Shown here: piece after piece, positions 30,387 to 41,900 of the stretch
Layout of the letters: every line of letters starts with the position of its first letter
How positions within the stretch are numbered: position 1 is the stretch's first letter
Assembly: GCA_001724265.1 (NCBI GenBank)
Contig: MEDY01000293.1
Location: forward strand, 1 to 63,805
DNA: 63,805 nucleotides
Direction: 5' to 3'
Source: Rhizaria sp. SCN 62-66
Lineage: Eukaryota > Rhizaria, unplaced
The notes under the pieces: generated by a model
The model's input: only the letters and a program-made list of their open reading frames with translations
The model's database searches: none
Told to the model about the DNA's origin: nothing
Position numbers and translations under genes: made by a program

Positions 30387-33300
30387 TTACGCGGTCGCCT
30401 CCTCCTCCTCCTCATCCACGTTCTCCGGCTTCGCAGCGGGCTCCGCAGCAGCAGCGGCCTTGGCGGCGCGTGCGGCGGCGGCGGCTTGCTGCTGGCGCAT
30501 CTGCTCGGCGTAGGCCTGCGCGAGCGCATCGTCGCGCGCCTGCACGCGCACGCCCACCATGCCGTCGATCGTCGCCTCTAGCTCAGCCTCCCAGTCCCCG
30601 CCCGCCGCAGCAGCCTCGGCCCCAGCCTCGGCCCCGGCCTCAGCCTCGGCGGGCACGCTGGGCACGCGGGCGGCGCGGCGGCGCAGCGACTCGAGCTTCT
30701 GGTAGAAGGCCGTTGCCAGCGGGTCCTGCGCCTCGGCGCCGCCCACCCAGTGCTCGGCCACCATCGTCGGCGCCGCGAGCGTGCGCAGCAGCTCCGTCTG
30801 CAGCGTCGCCCACGTCGCCTTGCCGCGCGCCACGCGCTGCGCGTCCGTGTGCGCGCCCACGGCGTTGACCTCGGCCTCGACGGCGGCGCGGCGCTGCGTG
30901 GCGGCGGCGGCGCGCTCGGCAGCCGCGGCGGCAGCGGCCTCGGCCACGGCCACGGGGTCCTTGACGTTCTTACCGCCCTTGGCGCCGCCCTTGTTCTTGG
31001 CGGCGCCGCCCGCGATGGCGTCACTCTGCGCGGCCGTGGCGCGCGCGGCCTCGAGCGCGGCGACCGCGGCCTTGGCGGTCTCGGCGGCGGCGGCCTGCGC
31101 GGCGACGACCCGCTTGAGCTCGTCGACGGCGGCGTCGATAGCCTGCGCCTCCATCACCGTCGGCTCCTGCGCGCGGTCGATCGCGGTCATGTACTGGCGC
31201 ATCTGCGTCAGCCAGTACTGCGCGCGTGACTGCACGGGCGCGTGCTCCGCCGCCGCGGCCGGCCCAGCGGCGGCGCGGTAGCGGGAGATAAAGGTGGCAA
31301 CGCGCGCGACGAGCGCGGCGGCGCCGGGGATCTCGCCGAGCGCGAGGCGGCCCAGCGCCAGCACTAGCTGCATCTGCAGCGCGTGCAGCGGCGCCGACGT
31401 CGCAGCAAACGCGGCCAGCGCGCGCGTCAGCTCCTCGACCTCACGCGGGTGCGTCGCCGCGCAAGGCAGCGCCAGGAGCAGCTTGTTGGCCAGCGCGGCG
31501 ACCGCGGCGGGCGACCAGAGGCCTTCGCGCGGCGCCACGGAGCCGGCGATAAGGAGAGCCTTGTTCAGGTTCAGCGCGGCCACGCGTGCGAAGCCCGCCG
31601 CGGCGCTGGCGCGGGCGACATCGCAGTGCGCCGCGAAGGTGCGCGCGTCATCCTTACCGAAGCGGCGCTGCGCGATGGCCAGGGCCGCCGCGGCCGAGCT
31701 CAGCGCGGCCTCGATCGGCGTGTAAGCGTCAAGCGGCGGCGCGAGCGCGAGCGCGACGAGCTGGCGGTGCAGCGGGTACAAAGCGGCCGCCGTCGAGTCC
31801 TCAGTCACAGCCACGGTGTTGATGGCGAGGCGAACCAGCTCCATCGCCGTCTCGGCGTCGCCCTCGGTGCCGCGGCCCTGGCCGTCGCCCAGGCGCGAAA
31901 AGCACGGCAGCGAGCCCTCGGCGCACATGGCCGCGGACGTCGCGTACGTCGCGGCCAGCGTGCCGGGCGCGGCGGGCGCCAGCACCACGGGGTGCAGCCC
32001 GGTAACGTGCTCGGCCGCGAACGGCAGGGCGGCTTTTTGCTCCAGAGTCAGCGCCACAGCCTCGGCCTCGGCGGCCTCCGCGGCGGCCTTGGCGGCGGCG
32101 GCAGCGGCCTTGGCAGCCTTGGGCCCCTTGGCGCCCTTGACCACCAGGGTCTTGGTCTCGGGCGCGCCCGTCAGCAGCGCGGCGCGAGTTACACGCGCCG
32201 AGTCGAGCTCAATGCCGGTCGCCAGACAGACCGCACGCAGCAGGCTCACACGCTCCTGGAAGCCCCACGCAGCGGCGGCGCTGTCTCCGGCCGCAGCGGC
32301 GGCGTCGGCGTCAGCGACAGCGGTCGTCACAGTGGCAGCGGCGGTGGGCAGGACGAAGGGGAGTTCGGGCGCGAGCGCGCGCGCGGCGGTGCGGATGGCG
32401 GCCCACACGAACACGGGCGTGAAACGCAGGCGCTCAGTCTCGGCCGCCTCCTCCACGGTCTCCGTCTCCGCCTCGGTCTCCTCGCTGTCGGAACCCTTGT
32501 CGCCGAGCGCGGCGGCGGCGGCGGGGTCGCGCGCGGCAACGGCGGCTTCAAACGCGCGCAGCTCGCGCTTGTTGGCGCGCGCGAGGCGGGCCTCGGCGGC
32601 GGCCACAGCGGCCTCGGCTTCCTCGGCCGTCGCCCCTAGCGCCGCGCTGGCGGGTCCGACGAGCGCGTTGAGCGCACGCGCAGCCACGGCCGCGGGCGTC
32701 CAGTGCTCTGCGCCGCTCTGCTCAGCAGCGCTGCCGTTGGCGGCGGCCATGGCGGCGGCGGCGTCCCCGCGCACGACGGCGGCGGCGAGCGCGGCGGCGG
32801 CGGCGGCGGCGCGGTCGCGGCCGCGGGTCAGCAGATCGTTGACCACGGAGGCGGCGGCGCGCGCAGCGACGGCCTGCTTGAGCAGCGCGATGAGGTATAC
32901 AAGCGCGGCAGCCGCGGGGGGCGCGGCGGGCCGCTCGGCCGTAGCGCCCTGTGCTGCCAGCGCGGCGGCGTCCGTGAGCGCCTTCTCGGCGGCGGCGGCT
33001 ACGCGCGGCGCATAGTGCAATGAGAGCCCGCGCGCGTGGAGGCGCGCGACGAGGTCGTCGCAGTCGAGCGGCGCGAGCGCGCCCGTGGTGACGTCCTCGA
33101 CGAAGCGCGGCACGGCCTCCTCGGCCAGGAACGCCGCCGCGTCCGAGAGTAGCGCGGTGTCGGCGGCGGCGTCCTCGGCGCTGTCGGCCAGCGTGCAGCC
33201 CACGGCCGCGGCCGCGCCGCCCGCGTCGGCGTTGAAGCCGCGCGCGGCGAGCGTCTCGGCAGTGTAGAGCGCGTCCGTCTCGGCCTCGAGCGCACGCAGT

Positions 33301-36257
33301 GCCGCCTGCGCCTCGGCCGAGGCCTGCTGCAGCTGCGCAGCCAGCTCGGCCGTGGCGACGCGCACGGCCTCGTTGACGCCCGTGCTCAGCGCCGCGACTT
33401 CGGGCGCGTTGACGTCGGCCTCGCCTTTGGACACCGAGGCCAGCAGCGCGCTGCGGGCGGGGTCGGCGGCCAGATACGCGTCGCGCGCGGCGGCCGCGGC
33501 GGCGTCGAGCTCGCTGCGCAGAGCGTCGATGCGGGTCATCGCGGCCTCCTGCTTGTCGGCGACGGCGCGCTTGTACGCGCGCGTCTGCGCGAAGAGTGAG
33601 AGCGCCTCGGGCCGCAGCACGGCCGACGGCGCCGCGGCCGGGGACGGGAAGTTGGTGTCGCGAGGCAGCGCGCGCGCGACGTCAAGCAGGTACACGCGCT
33701 TGTCGGAGCCGCGCAGCGCCTTGCCCTCGACGCTCAGGAACACCTCAGTGCTGTTGCTCTTGGCCGCAGCGTCGCCGTCCTTGCCGTCGCTGGCGTCCGG
33801 CCGGGCCTGGGCGAGCACGCGGTGGCTGCGCAGGTGCAGTGCGCGCTGTACGGCCTGCAGCCCAGCGCGCGCGGCGGTGGCGGCGTCGGGCTCGGCGGCC
33901 AGCGCCGTCGCCAGGTCGGCGACTTCTGCGCCGCCGTCGATCGAGCCCGAGAGCACGGTGGTGGCGGCCTGGAAAATGCCCGGCACAGTCGACTGCGCCA
34001 ACACGCGCCGCCCGCGGTACGTCACCACCAGCGACGCCACGCACGCCACGCCCGCAGTCGCGGGCCCACCGGCGCCGGCGCGCGCGAGCGTCTCAAACGC
34101 GCGGACCTCGAGTTCGCAGAAGTCGGCCACGGCCGCGTCGCCGCCGCCGGGCGCGGAGCGCAGCCAGCCCTTGCCATCGACGCCCGAGGAGTAGAAGATG
34201 CCGTTGCGCAGGTAGATCTTGAGCTCGGTGGGGTCCGCTTCGTTGAGGCTCGCGACGGCGCCGTCAACGACGGCGACCGCGCCCGCGACGGCTGCAGAGA
34301 CGAACTCACCCAGTACGCGGGTCACGGCGCGCTCCTTGAGCAGCCGCTCAGTGACAGTGGTCTCGGGCAGCGCGAAGACCAGCGCGAGCTCGTCCTCCCA
34401 GCCGGGCGCCGCGACGCGCGCGGCCACGCTGTCGGCACGCGCGCTGCCGCCTACCGCGGCCAGCGCGGTGCGGCCCGCGGCGGGCAGCGAGGGCGCGAAC
34501 ACGCCGTCGGCCGGGCCCAGCGGCGCGCGCGGCGCGAAGGGGCTGGGCACGGCGACGGCGGCCGAGGCGGGCAGCGCGCCCGCGGCGGCCGCGGCGGAGG
34601 ATGCGTCGCCGCTCGAGCCGGCGCCGGAGACGACAATGGCGCCGTCCTTGCCGACGGTGGTGGTGACAGCGCCGCCCGTGGCGCCCAGCGCGAGCGCGGC
34701 GGCCGCGGGGGCGGGTGCCGCCCAGCAGCGCGCGCGCGGCAGCTCAGCGTAGTAGGCCGGGTGGCCGAAGCGGCGCGCAGACACGTGGCGCGCGAAGCCG
34801 GCGGCGTAGAATGGAGAGACGGAGGCCAGCAGCGCGTGGAGTGAGTGCGCGGCCGCGGCGCGGGGGCCGGAGGCGGGGGCCGGCGCGAAGCATCCGTCCG
34901 TGGAGGCGTTGACGTAGAAGCCGTACGTCGTCGCAGTCACACACAGCACATGCGCGGTCGCCGCAGAGGCGGCGGCGGCGGCGGCGGCCGAGGCGGGCAG
35001 CACGGCGGCTGCGGGGGCGGCGACCTTGACGGCGAAAGGCGCGGCGGCGGCGGCGGCGGCGGGCGGGAGACCGATCTCCCAGTAGCTCACGTCACCGGCG
35101 GCGGCGCGTGCGGCCGAGGGCGCAGAGGCGGCGGCGACGACTGCAGCGCGCACGGCGGGGGCCGCGGCCGAGAGCGTGAAGGTGCCGGCGGGTGCGATGA
35201 CGCCGAAGAAGTGCGTCGTGTCTGCGCCAGGATCCGCAGCGGCGGCAAAACCCGCGGGACCCATGGCACTCGCGAGGGCGGCGGCGGCGTCGGCGTCGGC
35301 GTAGGCGGTGAGCGCGACGGCCGAGAGGTCGTGCAGCGCGTCGGCAGGCAGGCCGGAGGGGTCTGAGGCCGCGAAGGGGCGCGCGGAGCGGAGGTACGCG
35401 GGCACAAACGGCACGGGCGCCGCGGCGCTGCTGCTGCTCGCGTCCTTCTTGTGGTCCTTCTTGTGGCCGTGGCTGTGGCCGTGGGCGTGGGCATGCTTGG
35501 CGGCGCCGGCGGGGGCGGACGCGTCGGGCGCCATGACGACGCCGGCGGCCGCGGCGGCGAGCAGCGTGCCCGCGGGCGCGGGGGCCGCGAGCGCGCGCTC
35601 CACGGCTTCGTACTCGTCGATGACCGAGTACTCGGCGTTGGCGCGCGCCGAGTCGGAGCACGCGCCCGGGACGGCGAGCAGCGCGTCAAGGCGGCGGATA
35701 TGCGCTGTCACGGCCGCCGCGGACGCGTAGAGGTCGGGCACGAGCGTCAGCGCGTGCGAGCGCGAGCGGCGCACGGCCGTCTCGGCGTCGTAGAGCGCGC
35801 GCATGGCCGTGTTGACGCGCTTGACTGCGGCGGCGTAGGCCTTGTCGTCGGGCGCAGTTGCGTTGTTTGACGCCGCGGCAGCCTGCACAGCGGCGAAGGC
35901 CTCGCGCGCGTCGGCGTAGACAGTGCGGGCGTCGGCAAGCACGGAGAGCACCTCAGACGTGGGCGCAAGCGGGACAAAGAACTGGGGCGCGATGAGGCAC
36001 AGCTCGGGCTGCTCGGCGAGCGAGACGCCCTGGTACTCGAAATGGTAGTTGGTCAGGTGCGCAGTGGTGGCGACGGAGAGCAGGTGCTCGCGGATGTCGG
36101 CCAGCGTGTCTGTCTCGCTGATCTCCACCAGCACGGGCACGGAGACGCCCGGGACGGAGATGGTGATGTCATGCAGCTGCTCCATGCCCAACGCGTCGAC
36201 CTCGGACGCGGGCGACACGGGCGAGCCCGGCGCGGCGGCATCGGCACCACTTGACAT
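30387..36257 (-). CDS. CLU: Clustered mitochondria protein (CLU/CLUH)
   Basis: Intronless, 1,956 aa from ATG 36257 to TAA. CLU is a large cytosolic RNA-binding protein that controls distribution of mitochondria and translation of mRNAs for mitochondrial proteins. The N-terminus has the ubiquitin-like fold (MEQLHDITISVPGVSVPVLVEIS, then TNYHFEYQGVSL). The CLU domain begins near residue 614 (APGWEDELALVFALPETTVTERLLKERAV) and contains VVDGAVASLN, IYLRNGIFYSSGVD and VTYRGRRVLAQSTVPGI, all family hallmarks. The C-terminal third has TPR-like helices (YTPIEAALSSAAAALAIAQRRFGKDDARTFAAH) that are more divergent than in animals and plants. Long Ala-rich linkers with Lys/His (HAHAHGHSHGHKKDHKK) interrupt the domains. 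The frame is open slightly upstream but only with non-ATG codons; a CAG just before the ATG may be a 5' UTR splice acceptor. Confidence 0.92.
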   Translation of the reverse strand: MSSGADAAAPGSPVSPASEVDALGMEQLHDITISVPGVSVPVLVEISETDTLADIREHLLSVATTAHLTNYHFEYQGVSLAEQPELCLIAPQFFVPLAPTSEVLSVLADARTVYADAREAFAAVQAAAASNNATAPDDKAYAAAVKRVNTAMRALYDAETAVRRSRSHALTLVPDLYASAAAVTAHIRRLDALLAVPGACSDSARANAEYSVIDEYEAVERALAAPAPAGTLLAAAAAGVVMAPDASAPAGAAKHAHAHGHSHGHKKDHKKDASSSSAAAPVPFVPAYLRSARPFAASDPSGLPADALHDLSAVALTAYADADAAAALASAMGPAGFAAAADPGADTTHFFGVIAPAGTFTLSAAAPAVRAAVVAAASAPSAARAAAGDVSYWEIGLPPAAAAAAAPFAVKVAAPAAAVLPASAAAAAAASAATAHVLCVTATTYGFYVNASTDGCFAPAPASGPRAAAAHSLHALLASVSPFYAAGFARHVSARRFGHPAYYAELPRARCWAAPAPAAAALALGATGGAVTTTVGKDGAIVVSGAGSSGDASSAAAAAGALPASAAVAVPSPFAPRAPLGPADGVFAPSLPAAGRTALAAVGGSARADSVAARVAAPGWEDELALVFALPETTVTERLLKERAVTRVLGEFVSAAVAGAVAVVDGAVASLNEADPTELKIYLRNGIFYSSGVDGKGWLRSAPGGGDAAVADFCELEVRAFETLARAGAGGPATAGVACVASLVVTYRGRRVLAQSTVPGIFQAATTVLSGSIDGGAEVADLATALAAEPDAATAARAGLQAVQRALHLRSHRVLAQARPDASDGKDGDAAAKSNSTEVFLSVEGKALRGSDKRVYLLDVARALPRDTNFPSPAAAPSAVLRPEALSLFAQTRAYKRAVADKQEAAMTRIDALRSELDAAAAAARDAYLAADPARSALLASVSKGEADVNAPEVAALSTGVNEAVRVATAELAAQLQQASAEAQAALRALEAETDALYTAETLAARGFNADAGGAAAAVGCTLADSAEDAAADTALLSDAAAFLAEEAVPRFVEDVTTGALAPLDCDDLVARLHARGLSLHYAPRVAAAAEKALTDAAALAAQGATAERPAAPPAAAALVYLIALLKQAVAARAAASVVNDLLTRGRDRAAAAAAALAAAVVRGDAAAAMAAANGSAAEQSGAEHWTPAAVAARALNALVGPASAALGATAEEAEAAVAAAEARLARANKRELRAFEAAVAARDPAAAAALGDKGSDSEETEAETETVEEAAETERLRFTPVFVWAAIRTAARALAPELPFVLPTAAATVTTAVADADAAAAAGDSAAAAWGFQERVSLLRAVCLATGIELDSARVTRAALLTGAPETKTLVVKGAKGPKAAKAAAAAAKAAAEAAEAEAVALTLEQKAALPFAAEHVTGLHPVVLAPAAPGTLAATYATSAAMCAEGSLPCFSRLGDGQGRGTEGDAETAMELVRLAINTVAVTEDSTAAALYPLHRQLVALALAPPLDAYTPIEAALSSAAAALAIAQRRFGKDDARTFAAHCDVARASAAAGFARVAALNLNKALLIAGSVAPREGLWSPAAVAALANKLLLALPCAATHPREVEELTRALAAFAATSAPLHALQMQLVLALGRLALGEIPGAAALVARVATFISRYRAAAGPAAAAEHAPVQSRAQYWLTQMRQYMTAIDRAQEPTVMEAQAIDAAVDELKRVVAAQAAAAETAKAAVAALEAARATAAQSDAIAGGAAKNKGGAKGGKNVKDPVAVAEAAAAAAAERAAAATQRRAAVEAEVNAVGAHTDAQRVARGKATWATLQTELLRTLAAPTMVAEHWVGGAEAQDPLATAFYQKLESLRRRAARVPSVPAEAEAGAEAGAEAAAAGGDWEAELEATIDGMVGVRVQARDDALAQAYAEQMRQQQAAAAARAAKAAAAAEPAAKPENVDEEEEEATA

Positions 36258-37665
36258 TTGTCCTGCACGTGTACACACGCGATACAAGCAATGGGAGAAG
36301 TATTAAAAGAATGAGCAGATATGAAAACAATGTTTACTTCAAGATACAAGAACAGACGTGTTCTGGCAGCGTGCTGATACGTGCATCACACATCGTTTGC
36401 GAGGCCGCAGTTTCGACCCCTTCGCATCTCCGAGACCCTCTTCATCCGCTGTTCAACTTGACGCAAGTGTGAATCAATAATGGGTCGCGATGTATATAAA
36501 TGAATCTGATTGAATTGTTTCAGCATAGCATGAAGACACAATTATTCTTTGTTTTAAACTTGTTTATATCTTCGTAGCCCTTGTATTTCATGTTATATCC
36601 TGGAATACCTTGTTGGATCACCAATCGTTTTGTCACCTATCACACCTATACGCAGGCCTTGGGGGCCCATTATGCAACTAGTACACACTTTCTAGCGTAG
36701 AGTTCAGTGTTTCTAATCAGAAAAAGCGCCCTATAATCAAGAAAACAACTATTTCACATCGTTATATCGCGAAGTGCATCACAAGGGTCTTGTCACCCAT
36801 TGCAAATGATGGTCATAACAGGCCATAAACATCACTAATTTGCAGGAAAACATGTAATCACATGTCGCATGCGTATGCGCAGCATACAAAATAACATGAT
36901 GAGCTTGGATCAAACGAATAGTTTCACAAGGTATCCTTGCACGAGAGTTACGCTGCAATGAGTCTCACCATGTACGATCAAAATGGGTCTTAGTGTTTGG
37001 AAGGCAGAACAATATGACGATATATCATCAGTTATACAACATGGCATCTTGACACAAACGGGCTACTAAAGGCTGCTTAAAATAGTGCCCGTATCACGTC
37101 GCTTTACCACTTCAAGACACCATACCCTATGACCTAAGTCGAGCACAAAGGCATATGAGATGTCGACTGGTAAAAAATGAAACTTAGTGAAATAGGTAAA
37201 TCTAATTGAAAAACAACATATCCAAGATTCAGAGTCATAAGTCATTACCTTGCCTGGTTTTGATGCTCAGATGTGAGTTTCTCAGAGGACGCTGGTCGTT
37301 TGGTCACAGACTGCTGAGAGACCGTGAGAAGACCGGCGAAGTTAAGCCGCGCCAGTCGGTGGACTGAGGGACTTCTTTGCACGTCAATAGAGAGCGCCTG
37401 TCGCTATCAGATAACTTCACGCATTTATGAATATCACTGCAACTCGTTATTCTACTCTATAATTTCTTTGCGGATCTTCCAACGCTTTGTTTGGGCTCCA
37501 TCCGAAGGCTGCGATGATCGGGCTTGGAGCTTCGTCTCTCGACTTGCCTCGCCCGACTTCTCAGCCTTTGTGTGGGCTCTCTGCTGTCGTTCTCGTTTTT
37601 GTTTTGTTGTGAGTAGTTATCTCACTCGCTCCTCTTGTACATAATGTCTGCTACTGTCCTCACAG
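36258..37665. promoter_or_regulatory. Divergent intergenic region, CLU / ATP synthase e
   Basis: 1.4 kb of AT-rich sequence, the second largest gap. It holds the CLU promoter and the leader of the small ATP synthase gene. A CTCACAG directly before the downstream ATG may be a 5' UTR splice acceptor. A GAAGTTAAGC string at 37338 recalls 5S rRNA but the rest does not match. No protein gene recognised. Confidence 0.45.
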
Positions 37666-37760
37666 ATGCCCGCGTCCCCGCTCCTGACGGTCCTTCGTGT
37701 CGGCGGCCTCGTTGCCGGCCTTGCCTACGGCCACGCCCGCCTCTCCTACCTCCAGGGTAA
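37644..37760 (+). other. Possible overlapping upstream ORF of ATP5ME
   Basis: ATG at 37644 opens a 38-codon frame that overlaps the ATP5ME start out of frame and ends TAA at 37758. It would lower initiation unless removed by splicing at the CAG at 37663-37665. Confidence 0.35.
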
Positions 37761-37863
37761 GGAGGCTGCCAAGGATAAGGCTATCCACGCCGTCGAGGCT
37801 GCCAAGGCTGCTAACGCCGCTGCTGCTGGCACCCCTGCCCCCGTCAAGTCCGCTCACCACTAA
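37666..37863 (+). CDS. ATP5ME: Mitochondrial F1Fo-ATP synthase subunit e
   Basis: 65 aa, ATG 37666, TAA. Subunit e is a small inner-membrane protein of the Fo peripheral region that promotes ATP synthase dimerisation and cristae curvature. The sequence SPLLTVLRVGGLVAGLAYG then HARLSYLQGKEAAKDK follows the animal pattern SPLIKLGRYSAL...GVAYG..RYNYLKP: one membrane helix with small residues (GGLVAG) for helix packing, then a basic-acidic coiled helix. Length is typical (60-100 aa). The tail is Ala-rich and ends in HisHis. The start is preceded by CTCACAG, so the real 5' UTR may be spliced. An out-of-frame ATG at 37644 would otherwise start an overlapping upstream ORF. Confidence 0.78.
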   Translation: MPASPLLTVLRVGGLVAGLAYGHARLSYLQGKEAAKDKAIHAVEAAKAANAAAAGTPAPVKSAHH

Positions 37864-38929
37864 ATGCCACAACCGACGTCTGTCCCTCGGCCGTCAGCTG
37901 CCGCTCCGATCTCACAGTGCTTGGCAGAGAACGTCTCACACGACACTCCCTGCCTCTGTGAGCGCGTGGCGGTTGTTGGCCACAGGCTTATGTGACTGTC
38001 GCGTTAGGAGACCTTGTGTCTCCTGCGTAACTGGTTAATTTATGCGCCTTTTCGCCCCCGTGCACTCGCTCTTAACGGCGCGAGCTTGCGGGGGGAGCAG
38101 CCACACAGCCCCTGTTTCCGTCCTTCCACTCTCCGCCTCCGCCCGCTGTGCTGCGCGCCATCGTCCTCATCCGACGCGGCGCGCTCTCTCTGTGTCCGCC
38201 CCTGCCGCGCCGACTGGGTAACGCCTTGTACGACGTTCACTTTTGTTTTACGCTCGGTCGGCCGGTTTGGGTTCTCAGAGATAGTGCACACAGCTCGGTG
38301 GTTGCGGTTGCAGAGGCTGTGCCTCACTAATTCGTCTTCCTGCGGTGCTGACACAGCCGTCAGTGCGTCTTTTTGCCGTTTGCAGAGCCGCTGGCGTGCC
38401 CATGGAGTCCCGCAGAAGTCATCCTCATCAACTCCACAACCTACTCAATTCTCGCGGGGAGCGCTTGTTCTTGCTGCTAAGTGCAGCGGGGCAGCGTTTC
38501 TTGGAATACATACTAAGTATCTTTTTTATATCACTGTTTTATTCACATAATATTCTGTCTTGCACCACCGATCTCTCTCTATTCTGAGCTTTCTGTGTTT
38601 TTGCGCTTTTTTCGCCGAAGATCTCATGTGGTGGGTGACGAAGCATAGGAGAGGCTTTGCTTAAAGTTCATATTCTCGACAATCATCTGTTGTTTAGTAG
38701 CCACTCTGTTGAAAAGCACCATCTTATACCTTTTCATACTATTTTCTAATTTTCTATTTCTTAACGCCTCTTTTCTCCTCATTTACTCGTTCAAAAGGCG
38801 TCTCTCTTCGGAACAGCCGACTCTTTGGTCTTTCGCCTTCCTCCTGGCCTCTCGTCGTCGTCGCCTTCCGCCGCTCGCAAGTCGCAGTCGCCCGACGACG
38901 CACGCCCTTGCGCCGCTCCTCCGCGCGAC
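37864..38929. other. Tandem intergenic region, ATP5ME / PAP2 gene
   Basis: About 1.1 kb, moderately GC-rich near the left and AT-rich to the right. Frames up to 178 codons (38014-38550) occur but translate to Ser/Arg/Cys-rich sequence with no recognisable domain. The part from about 38700 is likely the PAP2 gene leader. Confidence 0.45.
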
Positions 38930-41900
38930 ATGTTGCCGCCTGCCGCCGCCGCCGCCTGCGCGCTGCCCAAGCCGCGCGACGCGCTCAGTGGAGTGCACAA
39001 CAACTGCGCGCACCACGTTGCCCTGACACCCCCGTCGCCGGCGACGTTGCTGCACCACCACCACGGACCTCCCACGCCGCTCGCCGCGCCCGCCGCACCC
39101 CCTGCGCCCTCCTTTGGCGCAGCGTCTTTTCCCCCCCCGGCGCAGCCCACGCCCGCGTGTGCATCCGCAGCGGAGTGTCCGTTCCACCCTTCGCTGACAC
39201 CCGCGATGCCCGCCGCGCTGCCGCGCTCGCGCTTCGCGTGGCTGGGCTTCGTCTTCACGCCCTCGCACCTGGCCGCGCACTGCGGGCCCTGCGCCGCGGC
39301 CGCTCGGGCCCAGGTCCTCGTCCGCTGGGCCCTTATCGCGCTGCTGCTGCTGGGCGCCGGCGCGCTGGACCTGGCCCCGCCGATCTTCGCGCAGTTCGCG
39401 CACCCCGCGGACCTGCGCTACCACTACCCGTACAAGGTGGAGACGATTAGCTCGGTGCTGTGCGTTGTCATCGCGCTGCTGTGCCCCGCGGCGATGCTCG
39501 TGATGCCGCACGCGCGCCTCGTGCTCTGCGGCCGCCCCGCCTCCGCAGCACTGCACCACGATCACAACGATGATGAGATCTCTGCGAACGACGGCAGTGA
39601 GGGTAAGGACAACGGGGGCGACTCTGTCAGCGCCGCCGCCGTCGCCGCCCCCGCCGCTGCTGGCGTTGTTGCTGGCGCCGCTGTGGAGAGCGGGAGTGAG
39701 GCTGCGCGCAATGTCGCCGTTACTGGTACGTCGTCATTCGCTGCTTCTTCTAATACCAATAAGTCTGGCTCCAAGTCAAAGAAGGCCCGCGTGACCGTCG
39801 TGTCTCCGCTGTCTCCTCCCGAGTCGGAGTCCGTGTCCGCGCCCCTCTTGTCCTCGGCCTCCGCTCACCTCTCCTCTCCTTTCTCCCCAAATGCCCATGC
39901 AATCGCTGCCTCTGACCCTGACGCGACCGCAGCGCCTCTCACCGCCGCCTCGGCCTCGGCCTCCGCGTCAGCCGTGGCCTCGGCGCCCCCGCGCTACCCG
40001 CTGGCGGCCTCTATTGCTGCCGCGGCCGCGGTGACCGCCGCAGCGGCCGCGCTGCCCGCGCTGACGGGCTTCCTGGCCGACTCGGACGGCGTGCTGGGCC
40101 TGTGCACGGCGCTCGCACTCGCGACCTTCGCCACCACGCTGTTCAAGTCGCTCGCGGGCCGCCCGCGCCCCAACGCTGTCGCACTGTCACTGATGAAACA
40201 CGTAAAATCCGGGCAGCTCGAAAAGGCCGCCGAGCTGGCCCGCCGCGCCGCGCTGCCGTGGCCAGCCCACGCCGACGACGCCGCACCCGCCGCGCCGCAC
40301 GCCAGCGCCGGCGCGGGCGCGGCCTGGGGGCTGGCCCAATCCCACGCCGCCGGGCTCGTCCCCGCCTCGTACCTGCCGCTCCCGAACCTGCCCGCGCCCT
40401 CCCAGGCCGCGCTCTCGGCGACGTACGCGCGGGACTACGAGCCGCTGACTCTGTCGCCCTACTTTCACAACGCCACGCTGCGGTCCTTCCCCTCGGGCCA
40501 CTCGTCCTTCGTCTTCGCAGCTATGTGCTTTCTGGTCTGGGTGCTTTGGCGCCGGCATCTGGCACTGCATCGCACGCGCCTCGCGTTGCTGCTCGCCGCC
40601 GCCGCCGCCGTCGCAGAGGCCGACCACGGCGGCGCACATAGTACGGGGGCGGGGGCCGGCGCGTACCGGGCGCCGCAGCTGTTCTCCTGGGACGGCACTA
40701 GTGACGGCAACGGCGTGGGCAACGATGATGAGGACTTTTCCAACTTCAACAACGACGATCACAACGACGATGATAACGAAGACGCCGTCAATGGCGACAA
40801 CCTCGATGCGCTGTCCAGCGCTCGCGAGCGCCGCACCCACGGCGGCGGCAACAACGCCACAGGCAGCCTGAACAACAACGACAGCGGCAGCGGCAGTGGC
40901 AGCGGCAGCGCTTCCCCCATCTCCAGCTCTTCCTCGAGCGGTAGCAACCGTCGCTCTTCATCTTCCAACAGCACCGGCTCCGGCCCCCGCGCGGCCCTGT
41001 CGAGCTTCCCTCGCGTGCGCTGTGGCGCGGCCCTGCGCCACTGGTTCGCGCAACTGCTCTCTCCACTCTGGTGCTCGATGGCGCCGCCGCTGCCCGCGCC
41101 CGCCGCCGCCGCGGGCGCGCTGCGCGCCGGTGCGCTGCCGGCCTCCGCAGCGCTTCTCTGGACATCGCCGACCCACGCGCTGCACCTGGCTCCGCTGCTG
41201 CCCGCTCCCGCCACGACTGCGCCCGCGGCCACGGCGGCTGCGGCGGCGGCGGCGGCGGCCACGGCGGCTGCGGCGGCCGCGCTCGCACTAGCAACCATCT
41301 CTGGCTCTGGCGCTCCCACTGCGAGCGGCGACAGCTGCGGTGTGCCGCGGCTGCAGTTGGCCTCGCACGCCGTCGTTGGCGGCAGCCTCGGCACTGGCAA
41401 CGGCTGCGGCGCTGAGACCGCGAGCGAGACCGAGGCCGAGGCCAAGACCGCGGCCGAGGGCGGGGAGCGTCTGCGCAGTGACTCGGTGAGCCAAACCGCC
41501 GAGCTCGCCCGCATCCTCACGAGCAGCAACAACAGCAGCAGCACTGCCAACACTAGCTTCAGGAGCACCGGACACGCGAGTGCTGCGGTGTCTCAGAGCG
41601 AGGTGCTGATCCTCGTCGCGCGCGCGACCGCCGCCGCCGCGGCTGCCGCGGCCGCCGCCTCCGCCGCCGCCGTGGCCGCTGACTGCACGGCTACCGCGGC
41701 CCTCACCGCGACAGTCGTGGCCGCCGAGTCCGCCCTCAACTCGCACACGCACCCGCTTGCCGGGCTCGTTGTGACCGCGCCCTCCGCCGCGGCCGCGGCC
41801 GCCGCTGCCAATGCTGCCGCGGGCGCCGGCGCCGGCCCGGGCGCGGGCGCCTGCGTGGGCGTCGGCGGCGGCCGCATCAAGGTCACCACGGGCGCCGCTT

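Noticed and set aside
37316-37375. 5S rRNA fragment
   Set aside because: GAAGTTAAGC matches a 5S internal control element, but flanking helices and the downstream conserved segment are only weakly similar.
38014-38550. 178-codon frame between ATP5ME and PAP2
   Set aside because: No domain or conserved motif; composition differs from the confident genes.
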